A DNA stretch of 64,000 bases from Paenibacillus sp. MMS20-IR301 (GTDB lineage Bacteria > Bacillota > Bacilli > Paenibacillales > Paenibacillaceae), in NCBI RefSeq assembly GCF_032302195.1, contig NZ_CP135275.1, positions 4,526,001 to 4,590,000 of the forward strand, written 5' to 3'. A program made the position numbers and the translations under genes. The notes beneath the pieces are model-generated. The model did no database searches. It saw only the letters and a program-made list of their open reading frames with translations, and was not told the origin of the DNA. Positions 27,210 through 36,900 of this stretch are shown here, piece by piece. Positions within the stretch are counted from its first letter, which is position 1. Each line of letters opens with the position of its first letter.

Positions 27210-28118
27210 CTAATGGATTGCTTTTTTCTTAAAGCGGCCGCCTTTGACATCATGGATATTGCCGATCGCGATAAATGCGTCAGAATCCCAATCCTCTACA
27301 ATAGACTTAAGCTTTGCTTCTTCCAGACGGGTAATTACAACAAAAATCACTTTCTTGTTGTCGCCGGAAAATCCGCCTTCACCATCCAGATAGGTTACTC
27401 CGCGTCCCAGACGTTCGGTTAACGCTTCGCCGATATCGCGGAATTTATCACTGATAATCCAGACCGATTTCGACTGGTCCAGACCTTCAAGCGTAATATC
27501 AATCAGTTTGAAAGCAATATAATAGGCGATCAGTGAAAACATCGCATTATTCCAGCCGAACACAAATCCTGCACCGGAAAGAATAAACAGGTTGAAGAAC
27601 ATGACAACTTCCCCTACAGAGAACGGAAGCCGCTTGGCTACAAGAATTGCTACAATTTCGGTACCATCGAGCGATCCGCCGTAACGGACCACCAGTCCGA
27701 CCCCTGCCCCGAGAATTACCCCCCCGAACACTGCTGCAAGCAGCGGTTCAACCGTAATCGGATTAACGGGATGGAGCAACTGGGTGCCGATCGACATCAC
27801 AACTACTGCAAATAAGGTAGATAAGGCAAAGGTTTTACCGATCTGCTTATATCCGATCACCAGAAACGGCAGGTTAAGCAGCGTCAATAAAATACCCAGA
27901 GGTATATGAAAAATAGAAGACAACATAATGGAAATACCAGTTATTCCGCCGTCAATCAACTTATTGGGAACAAGAAAAATCTCCAGTGCAACAGACATCA
28001 TGGCCGCTCCGATGACAATCATCACAATCCGCTGGGCCAGTCTTGCAGTCTTGAAAGCTCCTGATTTCTGAGGTTTCTTCTGCTCCTCACTCGTAAAGAT
28101 TTGCTGGCTTACAGTCAT
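27210..28118 (-). CDS. YitT family membrane protein
   Basis: 302 aa. Five or six helices in residues 27-200 (DUF161/YitT: EIFLVPNKLIDGGITGISIML, GVGLVVRYGGSLDGTEIVAIL), then a cytosolic C-terminal DUF2179 domain (GVTYLDGEGGFSGDNKKVIFVVITRLE). Bacilli carry several paralogues; transport function is suspected but unproved. GGGGGAG site. Separate from the next gene upstream by 167 bases in which I see no strong signal. Confidence 0.9.
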   Translation of the reverse strand: MTVSQQIFTSEEQKKPQKSGAFKTARLAQRIVMIVIGAAMMSVALEIFLVPNKLIDGGITGISIMLSSIFHIPLGILLTLLNLPFLVIGYKQIGKTFALSTLFAVVVMSIGTQLLHPVNPITVEPLLAAVFGGVILGAGVGLVVRYGGSLDGTEIVAILVAKRLPFSVGEVVMFFNLFILSGAGFVFGWNNAMFSLIAYYIAFKLIDITLEGLDQSKSVWIISDKFRDIGEALTERLGRGVTYLDGEGGFSGDNKKVIFVVITRLEEAKLKSIVEDWDSDAFIAIGNIHDVKGGRFKKKAIH

Positions 28119-28285
28119 AGAACTCCCCCTATAAAAAGTTTATCTAAGAAGTATACGAAAGCAGAATTTGCAGGTGCGCTTTCTCCCCTTTGCTTCTTAT
28201 ACTCCTATTATAACATAAGGAAGCTCAAATAACGCATGGAAGATGATATAACCTTCGATAAACGATGCTTCTGCCATATTTCCTG

Positions 28286-29716
28286 TCATAAAAGCGGCGA
28301 TAAGAGCTGACACAGCTCCTCAATCCGTTTGACATTACGGCTCCGCTCCTGAAACTCCTTAGGATCAATGTATTCACTGTGTTTCAGGTCATTGCCGAAA
28401 TCTTCCGCCAGCCCGGCAATCTGCTCCGGATGAAGCAGAACGGCCGTCAATTCAAAGTTTGAATAGAAGCTGCGCATATCCAGATTGGCACTGCCGACTG
28501 TGGCCAGCAGACTATCAATGATCATAACCTTGGCATGCATGAAGCCGTTGGTGTAGCGGTAGAACTTCACTCCGGCATCCTGCAGATTCTCAAGATAAGA
28601 CAGTGTTGCATAATACACCAGCTTATTATCCGGCCTCGCAGGAATAATCACCCTGACCTCTACTCCGCTGAGCACTGCATTCTTAAGCGCCCGGCAAACC
28701 GCCGGGTCTGGAATGAAATACGGCGAGGCCAGCCAGATCCGCTCCTTCGCAGCACAGATGGAGGCGAAAAACATCTCCTGGGTAGTATCAATTCCCCCAT
28801 CCGGGCCGCTGGCTATGATCTGTACCGCATTCCGGCCGCTGCAGGCATGTGCAGGGAAAAACCGCGGATGGCTCATGATATCGCCGGAAGCCAGCCGCCA
28901 GTCTTTAAGAAACACATATTGCAGGTGATAGACCGAATCGCCCTCGAGCCGCAGATGTGTATCGCGCCAATAGCCCATTTTGGGGTCCTTCCCCAAGTAA
29001 TCATCGCCTATATTCATCCCGCCGGTGAAGCCGGTTAACCCGTCAACCACAAGAATCTTGCGGTGATTGCGGTAATTGAAGCGGCGGTCCAGCAGTGAAA
29101 CCAGCGGCGGCAGAAAAAAATGAACCTGGGCGCCTGCCTGCTTCAGTGTATTTACAAATGTGCGGCTTAGCTTGTGGCTTCCCAGGCCATCGCATAACAG
29201 GCGCACCCGGACTCCCTGGCGTGCCTTGCGGACCATAACCTCCTGGAACTGCCGGCCAATCTCATCATCGCGGAAAATATAGAACTCCAGATGAATATGC
29301 TCCTGCGCCTGCTCCATCGACGCCAGCATTGCCTTATAAGCGGCCTCCGCGCTGGACAGCACCTCACATTTATTCTGGCTGGTGATGGGGCTCTCCGCCA
29401 GTCCGGAGAGCAGATGAAGCAGCTCCGGGCGCTGCCCGAATCCGGAATTCCCCGTATCTGCAGCCTGACGGACAATCTCGATTTTGCCGGCTACATGGCC
29501 GCGGATCTCACGCAGGAGTGATACGCACCGTCTGCCCAGCTTGCGCTCCTGCCAGTAATCGCGCCCCAGGAAATAATAGAATAGCAGCCCAAGCGGCGGG
29601 CAGCAGAAGGTAATGCAGATCCAGACGAGCGCCCTTTGCGGACGTCGGAACTCCGAAATAATGATAATGGCGAGCTGCAGTATAAACAGCATTAAAATAA
29701 TGGCGAATATCTTCAT
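28286..29716 (-). CDS. cls: cardiolipin synthase
   Basis: 476 aa. Two N-terminal helices (IFAIILMLFILQLAIIII and ALVWICITFCCPPLGLLFYYFLG), then two phospholipase D domains with the HKD motifs NHRKILVVDG (about residue 218) and HAKVMIIDS (about residue 390), each followed by the GG or GS..N motif. Condenses two phosphatidylglycerols to cardiolipin at the membrane. TAGGAGGG ribosome site. Length and layout match bacillary ClsA. Confidence 0.95.
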   Translation of the reverse strand: MKIFAIILMLFILQLAIIIISEFRRPQRALVWICITFCCPPLGLLFYYFLGRDYWQERKLGRRCVSLLREIRGHVAGKIEIVRQAADTGNSGFGQRPELLHLLSGLAESPITSQNKCEVLSSAEAAYKAMLASMEQAQEHIHLEFYIFRDDEIGRQFQEVMVRKARQGVRVRLLCDGLGSHKLSRTFVNTLKQAGAQVHFFLPPLVSLLDRRFNYRNHRKILVVDGLTGFTGGMNIGDDYLGKDPKMGYWRDTHLRLEGDSVYHLQYVFLKDWRLASGDIMSHPRFFPAHACSGRNAVQIIASGPDGGIDTTQEMFFASICAAKERIWLASPYFIPDPAVCRALKNAVLSGVEVRVIIPARPDNKLVYYATLSYLENLQDAGVKFYRYTNGFMHAKVMIIDSLLATVGSANLDMRSFYSNFELTAVLLHPEQIAGLAEDFGNDLKHSEYIDPKEFQERSRNVKRIEELCQLLSPLL

Positions 29717-29733
29717 TCTTACTACCCTCCTAA

Positions 29734-29851
29734 AAGTTTTGTTAGCATCAGCATCCTGTTTCTCTTCGCAAAACTTGCTCCGGAAGCATAAGCTTTAAGT
29801 TTTGTTAGCACCCGGCATCCTGTTTCTCTTCGCAAAACTTGCTCCGGAAGC
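29734..29851. repeat. 54-base direct repeat, two copies, each a stem-loop
   Basis: Copies 29734-29787 and 29797-29851 are almost identical. Each contains AAGTTTTG and CAAAACTT arms 27 bases apart and ends GCTCCGGAAGC. They lie in the 318-base gap between cls and the M23 gene; the remaining part (29852-30034) shows no gene. Confidence 0.8.
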
Positions 29852-30034
29852 TGCTTCCTATTACAGGTTTTGCCGTAACTCTCCTTCTTTATTCAAGCAA
29901 ACCGTTGTCATGTTCGTTAAAGGTATGGAATACATAGAGTAGTAGGACGAATCGGATGAGCCCGGGTTCACCGTATACCGCCGTACCATTCAGTTAACAC
30001 CAAGCGGCTGCTGAGGCCGCAGGAAGGAGACGTT

Positions 30035-31270
30035 ATGAACAGTCAGCCAGATCATAACAGGATTACGCTGCTCGTCGTCCGTGAGGCCGGACGGCCGGTC
30101 AGACAGCTGCACCTGTCAAAGCCGCTTGCCCTGGCTTTGCCTGCCGCTGCCGCCCTATCCCTCTCCAGTCTCGTCACCTCCATGCATATCCATGCCTCCC
30201 GGTCCATTTCCGAGCTGGAGGCAGAAGCAGCAGCACTTTCGCTTAAGAATATCCGGATGGAGCTGAAGGTCGCCGATAAGGATGAGGCGCTGCTGCAGCT
30301 CCGCAGCCAGGTGACGGAGCTGTCAGAAGAAGCCCAGAGTATTAAAGACAAGCTGAAAAGTGTCACGGAACTGGAGCAGCAGCTGCAGTCACTGATTGAT
30401 GAGGAGACCACTTCGTCGTCCGGTAATGCTGCCGGTGCAGACGATACCGATACCACCGCTTCGGCTCCGGATGCTTCCAGGAGCGCTAAGCCGCCGCTGA
30501 TCGTGGCCGCCTCGGCTAAAGTAGCAGTGACAGGAGCACCGGAAGAGAGCAAGCGCACCACTACAGCCCCGTTCCTCAAACAGCAGGACACTGATTTTCC
30601 GACTGGCAATTTATCTGCAATAGACTTCCGGTTTGGTGCTGTCACCACGGCACTGGCCAGTACCGTACCTCTCCAGGTCGGGGGGGAATATATCGCCATG
30701 TATGCAGAGGATCCGCTGGAGCTGGTCCAGGATACGAAGGACGACTTCGAGGAAATCCGCAGTATGCTGGATAAAATGGTCAACAGCATCTCGAGCACGA
30801 TTACAGAAGCTGAAGAGGCCAATCAGTTAGAAGCCAGTCTTCAGGCGCAAAAAGCCCGGGAAGAAAAAGCGCGGCTCGCCCCGGCAGTCATCTGGCCTAC
30901 AGGCTCGAAAGTGATTACCTCCAGCTTCGGTTACCGTTCTGATCCGTTCAAAGGAGTATCTGCCTATCATTCAGGGATCGATATCGCCGGCAGCATAGGA
31001 GATCCTGTGTACGCTGCAATGGGCGGGGTAGTCACCTCCGCAGACCAAATGGGCGCCAGAGGCAAATATATCATTATCAAGCATGACAACGGGCTGGAGA
31101 CCTGGTATATGCACTTGAACAGCATGAATGTCTCACCGGGCGAGACGGTCGGCAAGGGGGAGCAAATCGGCACACTGGGCAACACCGGCCGCAGCACAGG
31201 GCCTCATCTGCATTTTCAGATCGTAAAGGGAAACAATCCGGTAAATCCGCTTGGTTACGTGAAGCCGTAA
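30035..31270 (+). CDS. M23 family metallopeptidase with coiled-coil stalk, membrane-anchored
   Basis: 411 aa. Membrane segment about 30-50 (LALALPAAAALSLSSLVT), coiled coil about 55-130, a Ser/Thr/Asp/Ala-rich linker, a second helix, then an LytM/M23 domain from 290 on. Zinc ligands are H and D in YHSGIDIAG and the HLHF motif; ITSSFGYRSDPFKG and GNTGRSTGPHLHFQ are typical. Such proteins cut peptidoglycan cross-links or activate other hydrolases. GGAAGGAGA site. 53 bases ahead of a bactofilin gene, a recurring pair. Confidence 0.92.
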   Translation: MNSQPDHNRITLLVVREAGRPVRQLHLSKPLALALPAAAALSLSSLVTSMHIHASRSISELEAEAAALSLKNIRMELKVADKDEALLQLRSQVTELSEEAQSIKDKLKSVTELEQQLQSLIDEETTSSSGNAAGADDTDTTASAPDASRSAKPPLIVAASAKVAVTGAPEESKRTTTAPFLKQQDTDFPTGNLSAIDFRFGAVTTALASTVPLQVGGEYIAMYAEDPLELVQDTKDDFEEIRSMLDKMVNSISSTITEAEEANQLEASLQAQKAREEKARLAPAVIWPTGSKVITSSFGYRSDPFKGVSAYHSGIDIAGSIGDPVYAAMGGVVTSADQMGARGKYIIIKHDNGLETWYMHLNSMNVSPGETVGKGEQIGTLGNTGRSTGPHLHFQIVKGNNPVNPLGYVKP

Positions 31271-31323
31271 TTCAGAAGGTTATCAGTTATCGTGGGAGAC
31301 CAATCTAAGGGGGACAATTAGCA

Positions 31324-31770
31324 ATGTGGAACAAACGTAAAGCAAGTCCGTCCTATAAATCAACAGACTCACTGATCGGACACGGAGGCACACTCGAAGG
31401 TAAAGTAAACTGTGATACCAATCTGCGGATAGAAGGAAATTTCAGCGGGGAAATCCTCTGCCAGGGAACTGTGACAGTAGGCGAACAGGGAATGGTTCAT
31501 TCCAGTATTAAAGCGCAGGAAATTGTAATCGCCGGCAAAGTTTACGGCGATGTTACTGCCGGCCGCAAGCTGATCATGACCGGCACCGGACAGCTGCATG
31601 GCAACATTGCCGCCGCGGCACTTAGCATCATGGAGGGAAGTATTCTCAACGGTGCCGTAGCCATGACGGAACAGCCCGCTGCTGAAGAAGCAGGCCGGAC
31701 TGTACCCGCAGGCCGTAAGGACAAGTCAGGCAAACGCGGCAGCAATCAGAGCAGTCTGGAAGGCGCCTAA
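31324..31770 (+). CDS. bactofilin (polymer-forming cytoskeletal protein)
   Basis: 148 aa. Right-handed beta-helix core in residues 16-110: LIGHGGTLEGKVNCDTNLRIEGNFSGEI, then repeating VTVGEQG, IVIAGKVYGDV, LIMTGTGQLHGNI. Polar disordered tail ends KSGKRGSNQSSLEGA. Bactofilins self-assemble at the membrane and localise wall enzymes; the M23 peptidase just upstream is the probable partner. AGGGGGA site. Confidence 0.93.
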   Translation: MWNKRKASPSYKSTDSLIGHGGTLEGKVNCDTNLRIEGNFSGEILCQGTVTVGEQGMVHSSIKAQEIVIAGKVYGDVTAGRKLIMTGTGQLHGNIAAAALSIMEGSILNGAVAMTEQPAAEEAGRTVPAGRKDKSGKRGSNQSSLEGA

Positions 31771-31832
31771 GCGGGAATCCTCCCGCTCAGGTCAGCTTCC
31801 GGTTCCTCTTATTAAAGCTGCATAGACAACAT

Positions 31833-32626
31833 TTATGCGGCAACATCTCTTTTACGGAACACCAGCCAGGACACCAGCATGATTACCACATAATACAATG
31901 CAAGCACTGCAATGGAGAATCCTAATGTAGCTCCGCCGGCAATACGGTCTGTCAGCAGGTAGCCGCTCAAATCCATATGTGCAAATATCAGATATTTGGC
32001 CCATTCGTAACGTTCAGGGTTAAAGATTGCCATGAAAATATCCTTGGTGAACATGATCGACAAGGACAGGGTTATCGCCAGTCCGCTTGAGCGGAACACA
32101 CTGGAGATCATAAAGGCAATAGCTGCCGTGAGGAACAGCTCTATATAGCTGCACATAATCAGCAAAAATACGTATTCCCCCTGGCCCCAGAGCGTTTGGG
32201 AATTCGTAATCGGCTCTGCGGCAGACGGGGAGAATATCAAGGCAGACCCGTAGCCGAAGGCAATCAGCAGCACTGTGCTGAACAAGCTGAACAGGATCAC
32301 GGATATATATTTCGAGAGCAGGATCTTAGTGCGGCTCCAAGGGCGGATCAGCAGCAGCTTAATCGTTCCCCTCAGAAAAATTCGCCCGCTACGGAGTCGG
32401 CAGCAATTAAGACCGTAAATATGGCATTCAGGAACATTGCAATAGCTACTGTACTCTGAAAGCTGTCCCAAAGCCCTATGCTGAACTCACTGTCTCTGCT
32501 GCTGAAATGAACAAGCATCGGAAACAGCGCACTCATAAGCACCAGAATACACAGCATGATCCAGGTCCGGAGGCGTCTGTAAATTTTGATGTTCTCATTA
32601 TGTATGAGAGCTACGAAATCACCCAA
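31833..32626 (-). pseudogene. ABC transporter permease, frameshifted
   Basis: Two overlapping frames together make one ABC-2 type permease. The first runs from TTG 32626 (GGAGGTGAA, overlapping the ATPase stop by 8 bases) through IHNENIKIYRRLRTW to AADSVAGEFF and stops at 32372. The second resumes in another frame with LRGTIKLLLIRPWSRTKILLSKY and ends at 31833 with six helices and SWLVFRKRDVAA. The break is at five T (32376-32380). One extra base or two fewer there would restore GEF..RGTIK. Sequencing error, real mutation or -1 frameshifting are all possible; the site is not a canonical slippery heptamer. Confidence 0.8.
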
Positions 32627-33545
32627 TCCCTTCACCTCCCGTAATCTCCAGGAATTGATCCTCAAGCGTTCTGGACAACGCCCTGATGCCGTACACCTGG
32701 ATTCCGCCGGCTACCAGCTTTGCATTCAGCTCAGCCACTTCTTCGCGCCCCGCCTCCACCGCAATTCCTCCATCCTTCAGTATCCCGCGGCCCATTAGAA
32801 CCAGTGCAGCTTCCGGGTCACTCACCTCGAATAGGGTCTCCCCTGCCGGTACTTTTATATCGCCTACAGCCTTAAGCTGCTTCACTTCAATCAGCCGGCC
32901 GTTCTGAATGATTGCTACGCTGTCACACATCAGTTCCATTTCGGATAAAAGATGGCTGGAGACAAAGACGGTTGTCCCCTCTGTCTTGCACAGCTGGCGC
33001 AGATAATCACGTAACTCACGGATCCCCTGGGGGTCCAGCCCGTTCGTCGGTTCATCCAGAATCAGCAGCTTCGGCCGGTGCAGCAGTGCCTGGGCTACAC
33101 CCAGCCGCTGGCGCATCCCGAGCGAATACGTCTTCACCTTATCATGGATTCTCTGGCCCAGGCCCACCAGTTCAACCACTTCCTGAATCCGTTCCTTAGT
33201 TACACCAGGCACCATACGGGCATACTGGCGCAAATTCTGGTATCCGCTCAGGAACTTGTACATTTCCGGATTCTCGACAATGGCTCCGATGTTGGCTATC
33301 GCCTCTTCAAAATGATCTTTGATGCTGCGGCCGCAGATCAGAATATCCCCGCGGCTAATGGAGATCAGCCCTACCATCATGCGGATGGTTGTTGTTTTAC
33401 CGGCTCCGTTAGGACCCAGAAATCCAAAGATTTGCCCGGGCGGAATATCCAGCGTCAAGTCACTGATCAGCGTTTTGGAGCCGATCTTTTTGGTGACCCC
33501 CATCAGGCTGGCCACCGGCTTCACTACTTCTGCCGTATTCGGCAT
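32619..33545 (-). CDS. ABC transporter ATP-binding protein (BcrA-like exporter)
   Basis: 308 aa from ATG 33545 (AAAGGAAGTG site); the frame extends 51 codons upstream through repeat DNA. Walker A GFLGPNGAGKTTT, Q-loop region AIVENPEMYKFLSGYQNL, signature YSLGMRQRLGVAQALL, Walker B LLILDEPTNGLDP and SSHLLSEME. The C-terminal part with FEVSDPEAALVLM is typical of antibiotic or peptide exporters of the Bcr/Nod type. Forms a two-gene unit with the frameshifted permease. Confidence 0.92.
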   Translation of the reverse strand: MPNTAEVVKPVASLMGVTKKIGSKTLISDLTLDIPPGQIFGFLGPNGAGKTTTIRMMVGLISISRGDILICGRSIKDHFEEAIANIGAIVENPEMYKFLSGYQNLRQYARMVPGVTKERIQEVVELVGLGQRIHDKVKTYSLGMRQRLGVAQALLHRPKLLILDEPTNGLDPQGIRELRDYLRQLCKTEGTTVFVSSHLLSEMELMCDSVAIIQNGRLIEVKQLKAVGDIKVPAGETLFEVSDPEAALVLMGRGILKDGGIAVEAGREEVAELNAKLVAGGIQVYGIRALSRTLEDQFLEITGGEGIG

Positions 33546-33617
33546 AGCTTCACTTCCTTTCGGTCGGGTGGTATGAACCGGGCTTTCGATTCTTTTTAAA
33601 GTGTCCGTCGTAACTGC

Positions 33618-33736
33618 GGGAAATGTTTGGACTTCCGGCCGCTGTTGTCCCCAGATTTCTTGATTATTACCGCTTTTGCGGTAGAAATCCGGTGACAAAG
33701 GCGGTCGCTTTCGCTCCTACAGTTCCAAACTTCCCC
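33618..33736. repeat. palindromic intergenic repeat, about 119 bases
   Basis: Outer arms GGGAAATGTTTGGA (33618-33631) and TCCAAACTTCCCC (33724-33736); inner arms TTTCT/AGAAA and TACCGC/GCGGTA (33668-33673/33678-33683). The part 33699-33734 reappears in opposite orientation at 47046-47080 with about six differences. Confidence 0.75.
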
Positions 33737-33842
33737 TCCGTTACTTACACTTTATTGTTGAAAACAAAAGACCGTTTCATACATTTTTATATTTTAACAC
33801 AGGTTTTCTTTTTCCTGAAATTAGGAAAAATGGCGGAAATAT

Positions 33843-33887
33843 AAAAGGGACAGCATCTTCTCCGTATACGGATAACAATGCTGCCCC
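33843..33887 (-). terminator. terminator of gltB
   Basis: Minus strand GGGGCAGCAT (33878-33887) pairs with ATGCTGTCCC (33847-33856), one G-U pair, then TTTT. Confidence 0.8.
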
Positions 33888-33945
33888 TCTATTGTAGGAT
33901 ATATCCCGGAAGCCCCGGGCAATTCATCCGGTCAAAACTTAAATC

Positions 33946-36900
33946 CTAGCCGCCAACACGCGCAAGCTCACGCATATTCGCTTCGAATGCAGCCATCAGC
34001 GCCGCTTCGCCGGTCAGGCCGTTCTGCTCCACCTTCCGGATCTGCTCCAGCATCCGTTTGTAATCCTTCGGAATGACACGGACGAACTTCGGCAATGCCT
34101 GTTCCCACGAATCAAGAACGTTACGGGCTGCATTACTGTCAGTAAGCTCTGCATGACGTGTAATCATGCTCTGCAGCTCAACAATTTCCTCCGCCTCTTC
34201 CACACGCTCCAGCAGCACCATTTCCAGGTTGCAGCGTTTGACGAAGCTGTTGTCAGGATCGTATACGTAAGCGATACCGCCTGACATCCCTGCAGCAAAG
34301 TTACGTCCCGTTCCACCCAGTACAACCACACGGCCGCCGGTCATGTATTCGCAGCCGTGGTCGCCCACGCCTTCAACGACTACATTGGCCCCGGAGTTAC
34401 GGACAGCGAACCGCTCGCCGGCGATACCGCTGATATAAGCTTCACCGCTGGTTGCTCCGTACAAGGCTGTATTGCCGATGATGATGTTCTCTTCAGCCGC
34501 AAAGGTTGCCTTGCGGGAAGGTCTGATGATCAGCTTGCCCCCGGACAGTCCTTTACCGACATAGTCATTAGAGTCGCCTTCGACGGTAAGGGTAACGCCC
34601 TTCGGTACGAATGCGCCAAGGCTTTGTCCGGCTGAGCCGGTGAAATGCAGGCGGATCGTATCATCCGGCAGACCAGCCGCCCCGTATTTGCGGGTCAGCT
34701 CACTGCCCAGAATCGTACCTACTGCACGGTTAACGTTCGTAATCGGCAGTGATGCTTCAACGGCAGTGCCGGATTCCAGTGCAGGTGCAGCGATATCCAG
34801 CAGACGGGTAACATCCAGCGTCTCATCCAGGCCATGATTCTGGGTTTTGCTGCGGAAGCGGGTGCTTCCTTCCGGCATAGCCGGCGTGTGCAGCAGTCCG
34901 CTCAGATCCACGCCCTGCTTCTTCCAGTGGCTTGAAGCCTTAACCGCATCAAGACAATCCGTACGTCCGACCATCTCCTCGATGGTACGGAAGCCAAGCT
35001 CTGCCATGATCTCGCGCAGATCCTCTGCCACGAAGGTCATAAAGTTAACTACATGCTGCGGGTCGCCCATGAAGTTCTTGCGCAGCTCCGGATTCTGCGT
35101 AGCTACACCGACCGGACAAGTATCCATCTGACACACGCGCATCATGATACAGCCGACAGCTACAAGCGGTGCAGTGGCGAAGCCGTATTCTTCAGCGCCG
35201 AGCAGAACAGCTACCGCAAGGTCGCGTCCGCTAAGCATCTTGCCGTCTGCTTCGAGTACTACACGGTCACGCAGATTGTTCAGCATCAGCGTCTGATGGG
35301 TTTCGGCGAGACCAAGCTCCCAAGGCAGTCCGGCATGGCGGATGGAGTTCATCGGTGAAGCTCCGGTACCGCCGTCGTAACCGCTGATCAGGATAATATC
35401 AGCGCGGCCTTTGGCCACACCTGCAGCAATGGTGCCTACGCCGACCTCAGATACCAGTTTTACGTTAATATTGGCCCGCGGATTGGCATTCTTCAGATCA
35501 TAGATCAGCTCAGCCAAATCCTCGATGGAGTAAATATCATGATGCGGCGGCGGTGAGATAAGGCCCACGCCTGCTGTAGAACCGCGTACTTCAGCAACCC
35601 AAGGATATACCTTGCGGCCCGGGAGCTGTCCGCCTTCGCCCGGCTTAGCGCCCTGCGCCATCTTAATCTGGATCTCATCGGCATTCACCAGATAGTTCGA
35701 GGTTACGCCGAAACGCCCCGAAGCCACCTGCTTGATTGCGCTGCGGCGGGAATCGCCGTTAGCGTCAGGAGTGAAGCGCGCCGGATCTTCACCGCCTTCA
35801 CCGGTATTGCTCTTGCCGCCGATACGGTTCATCGCAATCGCCAGTGTCTCATGTGCTTCCTTACTGATCGAGCCGAACGACATCGCGCCGGTCTTGAAGC
35901 GTTTCATGATGGACGACGCCGGTTCTACTTCATCCAGAGAAACCGGGCTGCCGCCTGGCTTGAGTTCCAGCATCGAGCGCAGCGTCTGGTGCTTCTCGCT
36001 CTCACCCTGGACCAGTGCCGCATATTTCTTGTACATCGCATAATCTCCGCTGCGTACCGAGTGCTGCAGCAGATGAATCGTCTGCGGATTGAACAGATGC
36101 TCTTCCCCGTCACTGCGCCACTGGTATTCACCGCCGGAATCCAGCACCTTGTCATTGCCGTCCTTGTCGGTGAAGGCCCGGTTGTGGCTTGCCAGTGCTT
36201 CAGCAGCTACTTCCGCAAGGCCGATCCCGCCGATACGGGAAGGAGTCCAGGTGAAGTATTGGTCTACAAATTCTGAATTGAGGCCGACCGCTTCAAAGAT
36301 TTGCGCACCGCGGTAGGACTGAATTGTCGAGATGCCCATTTTGGACAGGATCTTGACTACGCTCTTCGTTGCAGCCTTGATATAATTCTTCACAGCCTTC
36401 TCATGCGAGATTCCGCGCAGCAGGCCTTGGCCGATCATGTCATCCAGACTTTCAAATGCCAGGTAAGGGTTGACCGCACTTACCCCGTAGCCGAGCAGCA
36501 AGGCATAGTGATGAACCTCACGCGGTTCACCGGATTCCAGCAGGATGCTGACCTTGGTCCGGGTACCCGAGCGGATCAGATGGTGATGCAGGCTGGATAC
36601 AGCCAGCAGTGCCGGAATTGCGGCATTCTCACGGTCTACGCCGCGGTCGGACAGAATAAGGATATTATGACCCTTCCCCATAACACGGTCTGCCGCTTCA
36701 TTCATCCGCTCCAGCGCAATGCGCAGTCCTTCTGCCCCCAGCTCTGCCGGGAAAAGAATCGGAATCGACATGGACTTGAAGCCTGCACGGCGTACATGGC
36801 GGATCTTCGCGAAATCCTCATTCGACAGAATCGGTGAGTCAAGCGAGATCTGCCGGCAGCTTTCCGGTTCTGCTTTGAGCAGGTTGCGTTCAGGTCCGAT

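Larger units (their letters stand above)
33546..33945. other. intergenic region between gltB and the ABC ATPase gene
   Basis: 400 bases without a gene. Holds the long palindromic repeat, an AT-rich stretch (33745-33800) that may carry the ATPase promoter, and the gltB terminator. Confidence 0.5.

Noticed and set aside
32372..32386. programmed -1 frameshift in the ABC permease
   Set aside because: The heptamer A TTT TTC is not a canonical slippery sequence and I saw no clear stimulatory hairpin; mutation or sequence error is simpler, though not excluded.
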